Below, piece after piece: positions 42,313 through 50,287 of a DNA stretch of 64,000 nucleotides (its first letter is position 1; every line of letters begins with the position of its first letter). The notes beneath the pieces are model-generated. The model worked only from the letters and a program-made list of their open reading frames with translations, did no database searches and had not been told where the DNA came from. Both the position numbers and the translations under genes were made by a program. The DNA comes from Burkholderiaceae bacterium. GTDB taxonomy: Bacteria; Pseudomonadota; Gammaproteobacteria; Burkholderiales; Burkholderiaceae_E. The DNA is taken from assembly GCA_016710525.1 (NCBI GenBank), contig JADJVQ010000019.1, positions 51,554 through 115,553 of the forward strand, in the 5' to 3' direction.

Positions 42313-44358
42313 TCAGGCGATGCAGCGCCGCCGATTGGGCAGGAAACGCGTCACGCCGGCTCGGTCCAGGAACTCGAGCACTTCGATGCTCAGGTTGCGG
42401 CCGATGCCCGAGGCATCGCGGTACGCGGCGGCATCGAAGCTGCCGTCGGGCGCGGCCGCAGCAAGCCGCTGCGCCACGGCGGCGAGTTCGTGCAGCGTGT
42501 CGGGCAGGAAGTATCGGTTGGCGGCGACCGGCAGCAGATGACCAAGCGCCGCCATGCGGCGAAGGAAGGCGAGCAGCTCGGCGCGCTCCATGCCCAGCGC
42601 GGCCGCCAGCTCGCCGGCGATCGGCGGGCGCAGACCGGCATCGCGCAGCATCGCCACGACACGCTCGAGCAGTGCCTGGTCGACGGCGGCCAGCACGGCC
42701 CGGTGGTCGGGCAGGCGCAGGCAGATCCCTTCGCGCACCAGACGGCCCTCGGCCGCTTGCGCGGGTTGCCCGCGGCGCCCCCCCCCGCACCCGGGCGGCC
42801 GGCGGCTTTCGGAACGCCCGCCCGGCCGGCACGGCACCGGCACGGCCGGCACCGGCGACCTGCGGCGGACCGGACCGGCACCGGCACCGGCACCGGCACC
42901 GGCACCGGCACCGGCACCGGCACCGGCAATGCTTTGCGACACGATCGCGCGGGCCGCCTGGATCAGCAGCTGTTCGATCGGCCCGACCTGCTCCGGATGG
43001 GCCGCGTGCCAGTCGGCCAGCGCCTGCGCGACCGCGTCCTGCCATTGCTGCCATGCGGCCGCGGACAGTCCGATGACGGCGGATGGTGCGGCGAGCCGAT
43101 GGACCGCAAGGCCTTCGTGCAGGCGGGCGGCATCGGCCGCGCTCAGGTTCCAGGCGAGATCGAAGCGGTCGAGCTCCAGTCCCGCTGGCGCGAAGGGCAG
43201 CAGAGCAGCCAGTGCGCGTTCGGGCGTGGATTCGGACATGGCCGCGAGCACCTGCAGCCGCGGCGCACGCTCCCGCCCGCGGGCCGGTGCGAAGGGATCG
43301 ATGACCACCCCCCCGCCCAGCGAGCGTTGCGCGGCGGGATCGCGGATCACGAACCGGTCGCCGCGCAGCGCCGAGATCGGCCGCTCGAGCACGAGCTGGG
43401 CCAGACAAGTGCCGCCCGGCTCGACCGAGCGCTGGCCGAGCAATGCGATGCGGGCGCCGATCGCAGCCGCACCGATATGGACCTGCACCGGCGTGAAATG
43501 CGCCAGCGCGCGCGTCGCGTCGGCCAGCAAGGTGACCTGGGCGTCGAGCCGGTCGGTCGGGGCGTGGGCAGCAGGGGCGACCAGCCACTGGCCCCGTTCG
43601 ATGTCGGATCGATGCAGGTCGGCCCCGGTCAGATTCAGCGCGCAGCGCTGTCCCGTCCGTGCGGTGTCGGCCGCCTGCTGCTGGGCGTGGATCCCGCGGA
43701 TTCGAGCCGGGATGCCCTGCGGCGACACGATCAGCGCATCGCCTGTGCGCGCCTGCCCCGACAGCACCACGCCGGTGGCGACGAGCCCGGCGCCGGCGAC
43801 GGCGAAACAGCGGTCGACGGCCATCCGGAAGTGCCCATCGGCCGCGTCATCGTGGTGCGCCAGCCGCGCCGCCAGGAGCTGGGCGCGCAATTCATCGAGC
43901 CCCTCCAGCGAAACCGTGCTGACCGGGTGCATCGGGGCATCGCGAAACCGGGTCGGGGCGAGCAGATCGCGAATCTCGGCCTGCGCCTGCGCCCGGCGCA
44001 ATGCGGTCACCCGATCGATCTTGGTCAGGACCACCATCGCCCGGCGGGCGCCGAGCAGATCGAGAATGGCCAGGTGTTCGCGTGTCTGGGGCATCGGGCC
44101 GTCGTCGGCGGCCACCACCAGCAGCGCCAGATCGATTCGGCTGACGCCGGCCAGCATGTTGCGCACGAACCGGTCGTGACCCGGCACGTCGACGAAGCCG
44201 GTGAGCTCGTCGCCGCCGAGATCGATGTACGCGAAGCCCAGATCGATGGTCAGGCCGCGGCGCTTCTCGTCTTCCAGCCGGTCGGTGTCGACGCCGGTGA
44301 GCGCGCGCACCAGACTGGTCTTGCCGTGGTCGACATGACCCGCGGTGGCGATGATCAT
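42313..44358 (-). CDS. selB: Selenocysteine-specific translation elongation factor SelB, with low-complexity insert
   Basis: This 681-aa GTPase brings Sec-tRNA to UGA codons marked by a SECIS. G1 is G-H-V-D-H-G-K-T (residues 7-14), G3 D-V-P-G-H, and G4 L-T-K-I-D. Beta domains follow, then winged-helix domains (G-R-L-V-R-E-G-I-C-L-R-L-P-D-H and R-D-A-S-G-I-G-R-N-L-S-I-E-V-L-E-F-L) that bind the SECIS. Between the first and second winged-helix regions is an insert of about 65 residues with (Ala-Gly)9 and a Pro/Arg-rich piece, which accounts for the length above the usual 610-640 aa. Whether the insert disturbs function or is partly a base-call error is unclear. It is adjacent to selC and to a UGSC selenoprotein gene. 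Confidence 0.95.
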   Translation of the reverse strand: MIIATAGHVDHGKTSLVRALTGVDTDRLEDEKRRGLTIDLGFAYIDLGGDELTGFVDVPGHDRFVRNMLAGVSRIDLALLVVAADDGPMPQTREHLAILDLLGARRAMVVLTKIDRVTALRRAQAQAEIRDLLAPTRFRDAPMHPVSTVSLEGLDELRAQLLAARLAHHDDAADGHFRMAVDRCFAVAGAGLVATGVVLSGQARTGDALIVSPQGIPARIRGIHAQQQAADTARTGQRCALNLTGADLHRSDIERGQWLVAPAAHAPTDRLDAQVTLLADATRALAHFTPVQVHIGAAAIGARIALLGQRSVEPGGTCLAQLVLERPISALRGDRFVIRDPAAQRSLGGGVVIDPFAPARGRERAPRLQVLAAMSESTPERALAALLPFAPAGLELDRFDLAWNLSAADAARLHEGLAVHRLAAPSAVIGLSAAAWQQWQDAVAQALADWHAAHPEQVGPIEQLLIQAARAIVSQSIAGAGAGAGAGAGAGAGAGPVRRRSPVPAVPVPCRPGGRSESRRPPGCGGGRRGQPAQAAEGRLVREGICLRLPDHRAVLAAVDQALLERVVAMLRDAGLRPPIAGELAAALGMERAELLAFLRRMAALGHLLPVAANRYFLPDTLHELAAVAQRLAAAAPDGSFDAAAYRDASGIGRNLSIEVLEFLDRAGVTRFLPNRRRCIA
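42874..42927 (-). repeat. Hexanucleotide repeat, nine perfect copies, inside selB
   Basis: ACCGGC occurs nine times in perfect tandem on the plus strand (GCCGGT on the coding strand), encoding nine Ala-Gly pairs. The unit is six bases, so copy-number changes keep the reading frame. Related ACCGGC/GGCACC pieces and an 8-C run (42779-42786) continue downstream in the gene. Such a repeat is slippage-prone. Confidence 0.95.
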
Positions 44359-44400
44359 CGGCCGGTCCCGCTCAGGCGTCCGGCCACGCTGGTCCGCCGC

Positions 44401-44925
44401 TCAGGGCGCGCTGATCGAGCGCACGATCTGCTCGACGGCCTGATCGGCCAGGGCGCGAAGTTCGGCGTCGCTGCGGTCCTGGATGGGATGGGCGACGAAC
44501 ACCATCGCGGGATCGAACCCCAGCGAGCGCGACTGCATCGCCGCCGCCTGCACGAATTCGGTGGATGCAACGCCGACTCCCGGAATGCCACGACTTTCAA
44601 GTCCCGCGATGTCATGCATACAGCACGACGTGCAGGACCCTCAGTCGGCCAGGCCTTCGACGACCAGATGGCATTCGGCCGCGATCTTTTGGGCCAGGTC
44701 GAGCGGCGCAGGCCGCGTGAAGGTGGGCTTGCGGTACCGCCTGACGGTGACGCCGCGCGCCTGCAGCAATTCATCGAGACGGTCGAGGAACACATTGCCG
44801 CGCGCCTTCGAGATGTCGAGCAGGCCGACGGTGAGTCCTTCGAGGCTGGCTGGCCGGCCGAGCCGCGCTCGGGCGGCCGGCGCCCGCTCGGCGGTCGGGT
44901 CGAGCAGGATGGCTGCTTCAGTCAT
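44401..44925 (-). CDS. UGSC-family selenoprotein, in-frame TGA read as selenocysteine
   Basis: Read through the TGA at 44641-44643, the frame gives a 174-aa protein with Sec at residue 95: L-A-D-U-G-S-C-T-S-C-C-M-H-D-I. Part one (residues 1-94) has L-T-V-G-L-L-D-I-S-K-A-R-G-N and E-C-H-L-V-V-E-G; part two continues G-L-E-S-R-G-I-P-G-V-G-V-A-S-T-E-F and P-A-M-V-F-V-A-H-P-I-Q. Both halves are conserved-looking, and a SECIS hairpin directly follows the TGA. The start overlaps the partner-gene stop (ATGA). U-G-S-C resembles a redox C-x-x-C. The family is known only as an environmental selenoprotein family without established function. It lies 42 bp upstream of selB. Read with TGA as stop, the protein would end at Asp94. 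Confidence 0.9.
44601..44643 (-). promoter_or_regulatory. Bacterial SECIS element following the Sec TGA
   Basis: From TGA (44641-44643) on the minus strand, an outer 7-bp stem GTCCTGC/GCGGGAC (44632-44638 with 44601-44607) encloses an inner 7-bp stem GTCGTGC/GCATGAC (44623-44629 with 44611-44617), each with one G-T wobble, and a 5-nt apical loop TGTAT. The loop starts 18 nt after the TGA and has G at its second position, in line with bacterial SECIS rules. The element lies inside the coding region, as expected for bacteria. Confidence 0.88.
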
Positions 44926-46358
44926 GCGACGATCTCCTGGGTGACAGGGGTGGAGCCGACCGCGCCCGAGGCGGCCCAGCCGGCCACGACGGCCGAGAAC
45001 AGGCCGGCAGTCCCGCCGGCCCTGACGATGAGGATGCCGCCCGGGCGGAACTTCGGCACGCGCGTGCCGGCCAATGACGCCGGCAGGCCTTCGGCGATGC
45101 CGCCCGCGCCTGCGATCATCTCGTCGGCCAGCAGTTGCAGCAGGTCGACCAGCTCCTGGAGCAGGCGGGCCTTCGACCAGCCGGCGTCGATGAAGACCCG
45201 CGCGTGCTCGGGCGAGACGATCAGCAGCGCGTCGCCCGCCATCGCGAGCTTGGGATGATCGATCACCCGCATGCAGGCGGCAAAGGTGCGCGCCAGCGAT
45301 TCGGGCGTGCGCGACTTCTGATCGACGATGCCCTGCACCCCCTCGCCGGCGAACAGCGTGACAGTGGAGGCATCGGGCGCGAAGCCGCGCTCGACGTGCA
45401 GCGGCGCCCAGCTGCTGTCTTCGGCTTCGGCGAAACAGAAGGTGTACTTGCCAGGCGTGCCCAGCGCCGAGCGGTCGATCTCGCCCGGGCGCCCGCCGCC
45501 GACGTTGCGGATCACCAGCTGCAGTGCCCGCCCGATGCTGGCGTTGGCGCGGTTGCCCTGACCCAGCGCGTTGACGCCGGAATTCATGCCGACGGCGCGG
45601 CTGACAGGGCCGTTGGCGATCACGACCGCGCCGCAGAACATCGTGGTGCACAACACGCCGTGCATGCCGAATTCGTCGATCAGCGCGGCCTCCACGGCGG
45701 CCAGCACCACCGGCATGTATTCGGGCAGGCACCCGGCCATCACCGCATTGATGGCGACCTTCTCGACGGTGCAGGGGGCAAGGTCGGGCGGAATGCTGCC
45801 GATGATTTCGTCGGGGGCCCGGCGGGTGCCCGACAGCATGCGCAGCACCCGTTCGGGCGTGGGCGGCACCACGGGCAGTCCGTCGGTCCAGCCGCGCGCG
45901 TAGCAGGCCTCGACCGGGTCTTCGGCATCGCCGATCGTGACCTGACGGGCCTTCAGGCGGGTATTGCCGAATCGCAGCGCGAGGGTCTCGGCGATGCCGG
46001 GATCGAGGGTTCTGGAGCCGCACCCCGGGCGGATCTCGGGGAGATCGGCGCCCAGGTCGGCAACGCCGGTGATGCGCTGCCAGTCGCTTCGATGCCAGCC
46101 GTAGGTCCGTTCGACTTCACGGCCGCCGCTGACGCGGATCAGGGTGGGCACGATCTCGACCTCGAGCCGGTACGAGTGTTCGAGGGTGGCATCGTGAACA
46201 CTGCCCGCCACGCCGGCGCCGTAGCCCGGATCGTCCTGGCTGTAGACCGTGAGCGAGCCCGCCGGGCCGGCCAGTCGGGCCAGCAGCGGCTCGACCAGCA
46301 CGCAGGTGGGGCAGTCGCGCTTGGCAATGACGATCAGGCCGTCGGGCAGGGGGCTCAT
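44922..46358 (-). CDS. Thioredoxin-like CxxC protein fused to a large UGSC-associated domain
   Basis: This 478-aa protein is encoded directly upstream of the UGSC gene and overlaps it by 4 bp. Residues 8-100 look thioredoxin-like: L-I-V-I-A-K-R-D-C-P-T-C-V-L (CPTC at 16-19) and E-I-V-P-T-L-I-R-V (a cis-Pro-like I-V-P-T). The remaining 350 residues form a domain I cannot name: A-R-G-W-T-D-G-L-P-V-V-P-P-T, G-S-I-P-P-D-L-A-P-C-T-V-E-K-V-A, A-G-C-L-P-E-Y-M-P-V, and G-M-N-S-G-V-N-A-L-G-Q-G-N-R-A-N. ATG 46358 starts right at the thioredoxin fold. It probably works with the selenoprotein as electron donor plus large subunit (inference). Several further cysteines are present. Confidence 0.8.
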   Translation of the reverse strand: MSPLPDGLIVIAKRDCPTCVLVEPLLARLAGPAGSLTVYSQDDPGYGAGVAGSVHDATLEHSYRLEVEIVPTLIRVSGGREVERTYGWHRSDWQRITGVADLGADLPEIRPGCGSRTLDPGIAETLALRFGNTRLKARQVTIGDAEDPVEACYARGWTDGLPVVPPTPERVLRMLSGTRRAPDEIIGSIPPDLAPCTVEKVAINAVMAGCLPEYMPVVLAAVEAALIDEFGMHGVLCTTMFCGAVVIANGPVSRAVGMNSGVNALGQGNRANASIGRALQLVIRNVGGGRPGEIDRSALGTPGKYTFCFAEAEDSSWAPLHVERGFAPDASTVTLFAGEGVQGIVDQKSRTPESLARTFAACMRVIDHPKLAMAGDALLIVSPEHARVFIDAGWSKARLLQELVDLLQLLADEMIAGAGGIAEGLPASLAGTRVPKFRPGGILIVRAGGTAGLFSAVVAGWAASGAVGSTPVTQEIVA

Positions 46359-46509
46359 CGAGGGGGTGTCCTGAATGCGGGAAGGCCGGCCGGTGGACCG
46401 AGATGCGCGTGCCATCGACGCGCGCCCGTCAGCGAGTCTAACCGCAAAGGCCACCACGTCCGCGCCGTGCAGGTATTGTTCGGACCAGTGCCTTCTGCGG
46501 GGAATTCCG

Positions 46510-47303
46510 ATGCATGCGATTCATCATCTGGGCGGCCGCGGCCGCTGCCATGTCTACGATGCCGCCGAGATCGAGTGGCGTGCCAGCGGCAAAGCGGGTG
46601 TGCTGCAGCGCACCGTGCGTGCCGATACCGAACATGGGCGCTACCTGGGCCTGATCGGCTTCGAGCCGCTGGTGCGCTCGGGCTGCACCAGCACCGCGGC
46701 GTGGCCACCAGTTTTTTCGCCAGTGGCGGACTGACGGACCTGGGCGGCCCGGCCGGCGTCAACCAGGTGGGCATCAACCGCAACGGCTCGACTCACGACG
46801 CCATCGCCTACCAGTCGACGCTGCTGGTGGCGCGGCTCGAGGGGCCGGTGGTGTATCCGCCCGACGCCGGACCGCTGAACGACCTGCATGCCGGAGCGAC
46901 GGCGCAGGCGTTCGCGCCCCCCTCGGTCGGTCACGATGCCAGCGAGAACATCCACATCGACCGAGTGCCGGCGCTGCCCAGTTCGGTGCCGGGGGTGGCG
47001 GTGCAGCTGGCCTTCGATTACCAGGGCACGGGCGATGACCACCGGATGTTCCAGTGGTCGATGCGCCCGCGCACGCGCTGGCCCGTCTGGCAGGCGGGCG
47101 GTCTGGTCGAGTTCTGGGTGCGGGCCGGCGCGATCGAGATCGATGGCCGTGTGGCGCATGCCAACTGCTTCGTCATCATCGAGCCCGATGCGCAGGTGTC
47201 GATGCGATCGGAGTTCGGCGCGCTGGCCATCGGCTGGGCGCAGGGGCGTCCGCTGCCGGTCCAGACCGAAGGCCTGGCCGACGCGTTCGGATATCGCGAC
47301 TGA
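46510..47303 (+). pseudogene. Cupin-fold protein gene with a frameshift
   Basis: The 5' part (46510-46734 frame, M-H-A-I-H-H-L-G to G-F-E-P-L-V) and the 3' part in another frame (from about 46675: A-L-G-L-H-Q-H-R-G-V-A-T-S-F-F, ending Q-T-E-G-L-A-D-A-F-G-Y-R-D) together make a cupin of roughly 264 aa. L-H-Q-H is a cupin metal motif. The break is at about 46668-46685 and needs one inserted base (or two deleted). The ATG at 46510 follows GGGGA. It is divergent from the UGSC operon, 151 bp apart, and could share regulation. It is either a recent pseudogene or a base-call error. Confidence 0.72.
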
Positions 47304-47322
47304 GCGGGTGCGCCGGCGTTTC

Positions 47323-47379
47323 GGCGCGCGAGCGTCCGCCCGACCCTCGAGCGTCTGCCCGGCGCGCGAGCGTCCGCCC
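47323..47379. repeat. 19-bp tandem repeat, three copies
   Basis: The unit GGCGCGCGAGCGTCCGCCC is perfect at 47323-47341 and 47361-47379, with a diverged copy between (47342-47360). It fills the gap between the convergent cupin and dctP genes. It is too short and lacks spacers for a CRISPR. Confidence 0.85.
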
Positions 47380-47386
47380 TGGTGCG

Positions 47387-48415
47387 TCAGCCCTTGCGCG
47401 AGGCGGCCACCACGGCTTCGACCTTGCCGATCATCGACGGGCTGACGCTCGCCTTCCAGCGTGCGTAGGGGCGACGGCAGGCGATCTGCCACTGTTCCAT
47501 CTCGGCCGGCGTGGGCACATGCACCTGCACCCCCAGGGCACTGACCTTCTGCACGTCGGTCGCGAAATGCTCGCGCACCATCTTGATCTGCTGGCGGGCG
47601 GCATCCTGTGCCGCGTCGCGCACGATCTTCTGGTCGGCCGCCGACCAGCCCGAGAAGATGGGGTTGGCGATCGCGAACAGCAGGATGTCGTTGGAGTAGT
47701 TCCACTTGGTGACGAACTTCTGGCCCAGCGTGTTGATCTTGGCCGCCAGGAACACCTCCAGCGGGTTCTCCTGGCCGTCGACCGCGCCCGAGGCCAGCGC
47801 CGGCTGCGCGTCGGCCCAGCTCATGGCGGTGGGGTTGGCGCCCATGCCGGACATGATCTCGTTGTACATCGGGCTGGCGACGATGCGGATCTTCAATCCC
47901 TTGACATCCTCGGGCTTGATCACCGGCCGCTTGCTGTTGGACAGCTGGCGATAGCCGGTCTCGCCGACGGCCAGCGGCTCGGCGCCGGCCTTGCGGATGA
48001 CATCGAAGAAATCCTTGGTCATGACCTCGGAGGCGATCGCCGCGTCATAGGCCTTGTGGTCCGGGAACAGGAAGGGCAGGGCCCACATGCCGCATTCCTT
48101 GACCGTGCCCGACCAGTTGACCGGGGCGCCGACCAGGATGTCGATGATGCCCTGGCGCATGGCCGAGAACTCGCGGTCCTGCTGGCCCTGCACCAGGCTG
48201 GAGCCCGGGTATTGCTTGATGTTGATGCGCCCGCCGGTGCGCTCGCGCACGATGTTGGCGAAGATCTCGGCGCCTTTGCCCCAGGCGAAGGCGGGGCCGA
48301 CCACCGTCGACATCTTGTACTCGGCCTTGTAGGCCTGCTGGGCGCGCAGCACCATCGGCGCGCCGGCGATCACGGAGCCGGCGACACCGGCCTTCAGAAT
48401 ATTGCGTCGTTGCAT
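47387..48415 (-). CDS. dctP: TRAP transporter solute-binding protein DctP
   Basis: A 342-aa periplasmic receptor with an Arg-containing signal (Q-R-R-N-I-L-K-A-G-V-A-G) cleaved near V-L-R-A-Q. TRAP marks are F-A-N-I-V-R-E-R-T-G-G-R-I-N-I, Y-P-G-S-S-L-V, V-K-G-L-K-I-R-I-V-A-S-P-M-Y and A-L-A-S-G-A-V-D-G-Q-E-N-P-L. The ATG at 48415 has AGGAGA upstream. It is the last gene of the CoA-transferase/E1/TRAP operon, so its ligand is probably the organic acid handled by those enzymes. Confidence 0.94.
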   Translation of the reverse strand: MQRRNILKAGVAGSVIAGAPMVLRAQQAYKAEYKMSTVVGPAFAWGKGAEIFANIVRERTGGRINIKQYPGSSLVQGQQDREFSAMRQGIIDILVGAPVNWSGTVKECGMWALPFLFPDHKAYDAAIASEVMTKDFFDVIRKAGAEPLAVGETGYRQLSNSKRPVIKPEDVKGLKIRIVASPMYNEIMSGMGANPTAMSWADAQPALASGAVDGQENPLEVFLAAKINTLGQKFVTKWNYSNDILLFAIANPIFSGWSAADQKIVRDAAQDAARQQIKMVREHFATDVQKVSALGVQVHVPTPAEMEQWQIACRRPYARWKASVSPSMIGKVEAVVAASRKG

Positions 48416-48473
48416 GAGAAGTCTCCTCGAGCGGGGGCGCACTTGCCCCCTGTTGTGATTGAGCGGCCCGGCG

Positions 48474-49772
48474 TCAGTAGCCCATCGATCGGGGCAGCCA
48501 CAACGCCAGTTCCGGAAAGAACAGCACCAGCAATGCTGCCACGATGAATGAAACCAGCAACCATCCTACCCACGGCACGGTCTCTTCGATGCGCACGTTG
48601 GCCAGCCGGCAGGCGACCATTAGGTTCACGGCCATCGGCGGGGTGAACTGGCCGATCGCGATGTTCATGGTCAGCAGCACGCCGAACCACACCGGGTCCC
48701 ACTTGAAGTGCAGCATCAGCGGATAGAGCAGCGGCAGGAACACCAGGAAGATGGACACGCCGTCCAGGAACATGCCCAGGATCATCATCACCACGAACAG
48801 CAGGATCAGCGTGACGGTCGAGCCCAGCCCCAAGTGGGTGACGAAGGCCACGACCGGATCGGCGATGCCCAGCGTGCTGACTGCGTAAGCGAAGATGCCG
48901 GCCAGCCCGAGCACCAGCATGATCACCGCGGACGTCTCGGCGGCGTCGACGAAGATGTCGTACAGGTCGCGCACGCCGATCGTGCGGTGCACGATCATGC
49001 CGACGAACAGGCCATACACCACCGCGACCACCGCCGCCTCGGTGGGCGTGAACCAGCCGGCGCGCATGCCGCCCAGGATCAGCACGGGCGCGGCCAGACC
49101 CCATAACGCGTCGCGCAGCGACGACCAGAAGGGCGGCCGCGGCAATTCGGCCTCGGCCGCGCCCATGCGGTGGCGGCGCGACAGCCAAATGGCCGGCACG
49201 ATCAGCGCGATGCCGGCCAGCACCCCAGGAATCATGCCGGCGGCAAACAGCGCCGGCACCGACGCGCCGGGCATTGCCACGCTGTAGATGATGAAGGCGA
49301 TCGACGGCGGAATGAGGATGTCGGTGGCCGCGGCCGCCCCGATCACGCTGGCGGAGAACGCCGGCGGGTAACCGGCGCGCGCCATGGCGGCGATCATGAC
49401 GCCGCCCACCGCCGCGGCATTGGCGGGGCCCGAGCCCGAGATGCCGCCCAACACCATCGCCACCAGGATGGCCACCACCGGCAGCATGCCGGACGAGCGC
49501 CCGACCACCGCGACGGCGAACGTGACCATGCGTTGCGCAACACCGGATCGGTCGAAGATCGAGCCAACCAGCACGAACATCGGCAGCGCCAGCAGCGGGT
49601 ACTTGGCCACCGAGGCGTGGAAGTTCTGCGGCACGGCCATCAAACCCCACCATTGCGTGTCGCCGTTTGACAGCGCGATGGCCACTGCTCCGCCCAGACC
49701 CAGCGCCACGCCGATCGGCACACCGGCCAGCAGCAGCATCGCGAACACCACGAACAGCAGCGTGCCGATCAT
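48474..49772 (-). CDS. dctM: TRAP transporter large permease DctM
   Basis: A 432-aa permease with about 12 transmembrane helices. Recognisable segments are L-A-G-V-P-I-G-V-A-L-G-L-G-G near residue 15, P-L-L-A-L-P-M-F-V-L-V-G, G-G-I-S-G-S-G-P-A-N-A-A-A-V-G, I-L-I-P-P-S-I-A-F-I-I-Y, and Q-F-T-P-P-M-A-V-N-L. It forms the membrane channel with DctQ, driven by sodium or protons. The start overlaps the dctQ stop by 4 bp. Confidence 0.94.
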   Translation of the reverse strand: MIGTLLFVVFAMLLLAGVPIGVALGLGGAVAIALSNGDTQWWGLMAVPQNFHASVAKYPLLALPMFVLVGSIFDRSGVAQRMVTFAVAVVGRSSGMLPVVAILVAMVLGGISGSGPANAAAVGGVMIAAMARAGYPPAFSASVIGAAAATDILIPPSIAFIIYSVAMPGASVPALFAAGMIPGVLAGIALIVPAIWLSRRHRMGAAEAELPRPPFWSSLRDALWGLAAPVLILGGMRAGWFTPTEAAVVAVVYGLFVGMIVHRTIGVRDLYDIFVDAAETSAVIMLVLGLAGIFAYAVSTLGIADPVVAFVTHLGLGSTVTLILLFVVMMILGMFLDGVSIFLVFLPLLYPLMLHFKWDPVWFGVLLTMNIAIGQFTPPMAVNLMVACRLANVRIEETVPWVGWLLVSFIVAALLVLFFPELALWLPRSMGY

Positions 49773-50287
49773 GGCGGTTCACCGTGCGCGAGCCGGCGGG
49801 CCAGTCTGAATGCGCGCCACGCGATGCCGGCCGAGAGCACCGGCAACCAGACCGAATACCACCAGCGCGGCAGGCCCAGCGCCATGGTGGTCTCGCCGAA
49901 GTGATACTCGTCCCAGGCGAAGCGGCCCAGCAGCACCGTCATGAATACGAAGAACAGGCTCGTGCCATAGGCGGACAGCAGCGATAGCCGGCGTCTCCGG
50001 GCGGCGCTGCCAGTTTCCAGAAAGTACTCGATGCGCAGGTGCCGGTCGCGGCTGGCCGCCGCCGCGGCGCCGGCCATCGTCAGCACAACCATCAGGAAGA
50101 TCGAGATTTCTTCGGTCTCGGCGAAGCTCTGGTCCGTCAGGTAGCGGACCACCACGTTGATCAGCGTGAGCAGCACCAGTGCGGCCAGCGCAAGCACCGC
50201 GACGGCCTCTTCGAATCGCGTGCGCCTGCGGGTCTGCGCCCCGGCCGCCGGTGGGGCTGCCGGGTCCTTCGGGCCGGAGGCACTCAC
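49769..50287 (-). CDS. dctQ: TRAP transporter small permease DctQ
   Basis: A 172-aa protein with four transmembrane helices and the DctQ pattern: V-V-R-Y-L-T, E-T-E-E-I-S-I-F-L-M-V, D-R-H-L-R-I-E-Y-F-L. The start is GTG at 50287, overlapping the E1-beta stop (GTGA), and its stop overlaps the dctM start by 4 bp. The tight coupling joins transport to the catabolic genes. Confidence 0.92.
   Translation of the reverse strand: MSASGPKDPAAPPAAGAQTRRRTRFEEAVAVLALAALVLLTLINVVVRYLTDQSFAETEEISIFLMVVLTMAGAAAAASRDRHLRIEYFLETGSAARRRRLSLLSAYGTSLFFVFMTVLLGRFAWDEYHFGETTMALGLPRWWYSVWLPVLSAGIAWRAFRLARRLAHGEPP

Noticed and set aside
44355..44795. A 146-aa minus-strand open frame across the UGSC/selB junction.
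   Set aside because: It is a shadow frame rich in Arg/Ser/Pro; the true frame is the one read through the TGA, which has coupled start, SECIS and motif.
42259..45258. A 999-aa plus-strand open frame opposite selB and the UGSC operon.
   Set aside because: It has the Arg/Gly/Ala/Gln-rich composition of antisense frames in high-GC DNA and no recognisable domain.
44926..46023. A long upstream extension of the UGSC frame giving a protein of about 460 aa before the TGA.
   Set aside because: This part is out of frame with the thioredoxin-like gene and Arg/His-rich; the UGSC gene starts at 44925 by ATGA overlap.
47323..47379. Repeats considered as a possible CRISPR.
   Set aside because: Three directly abutting 19-bp units without spacers; no cas genes in the window.
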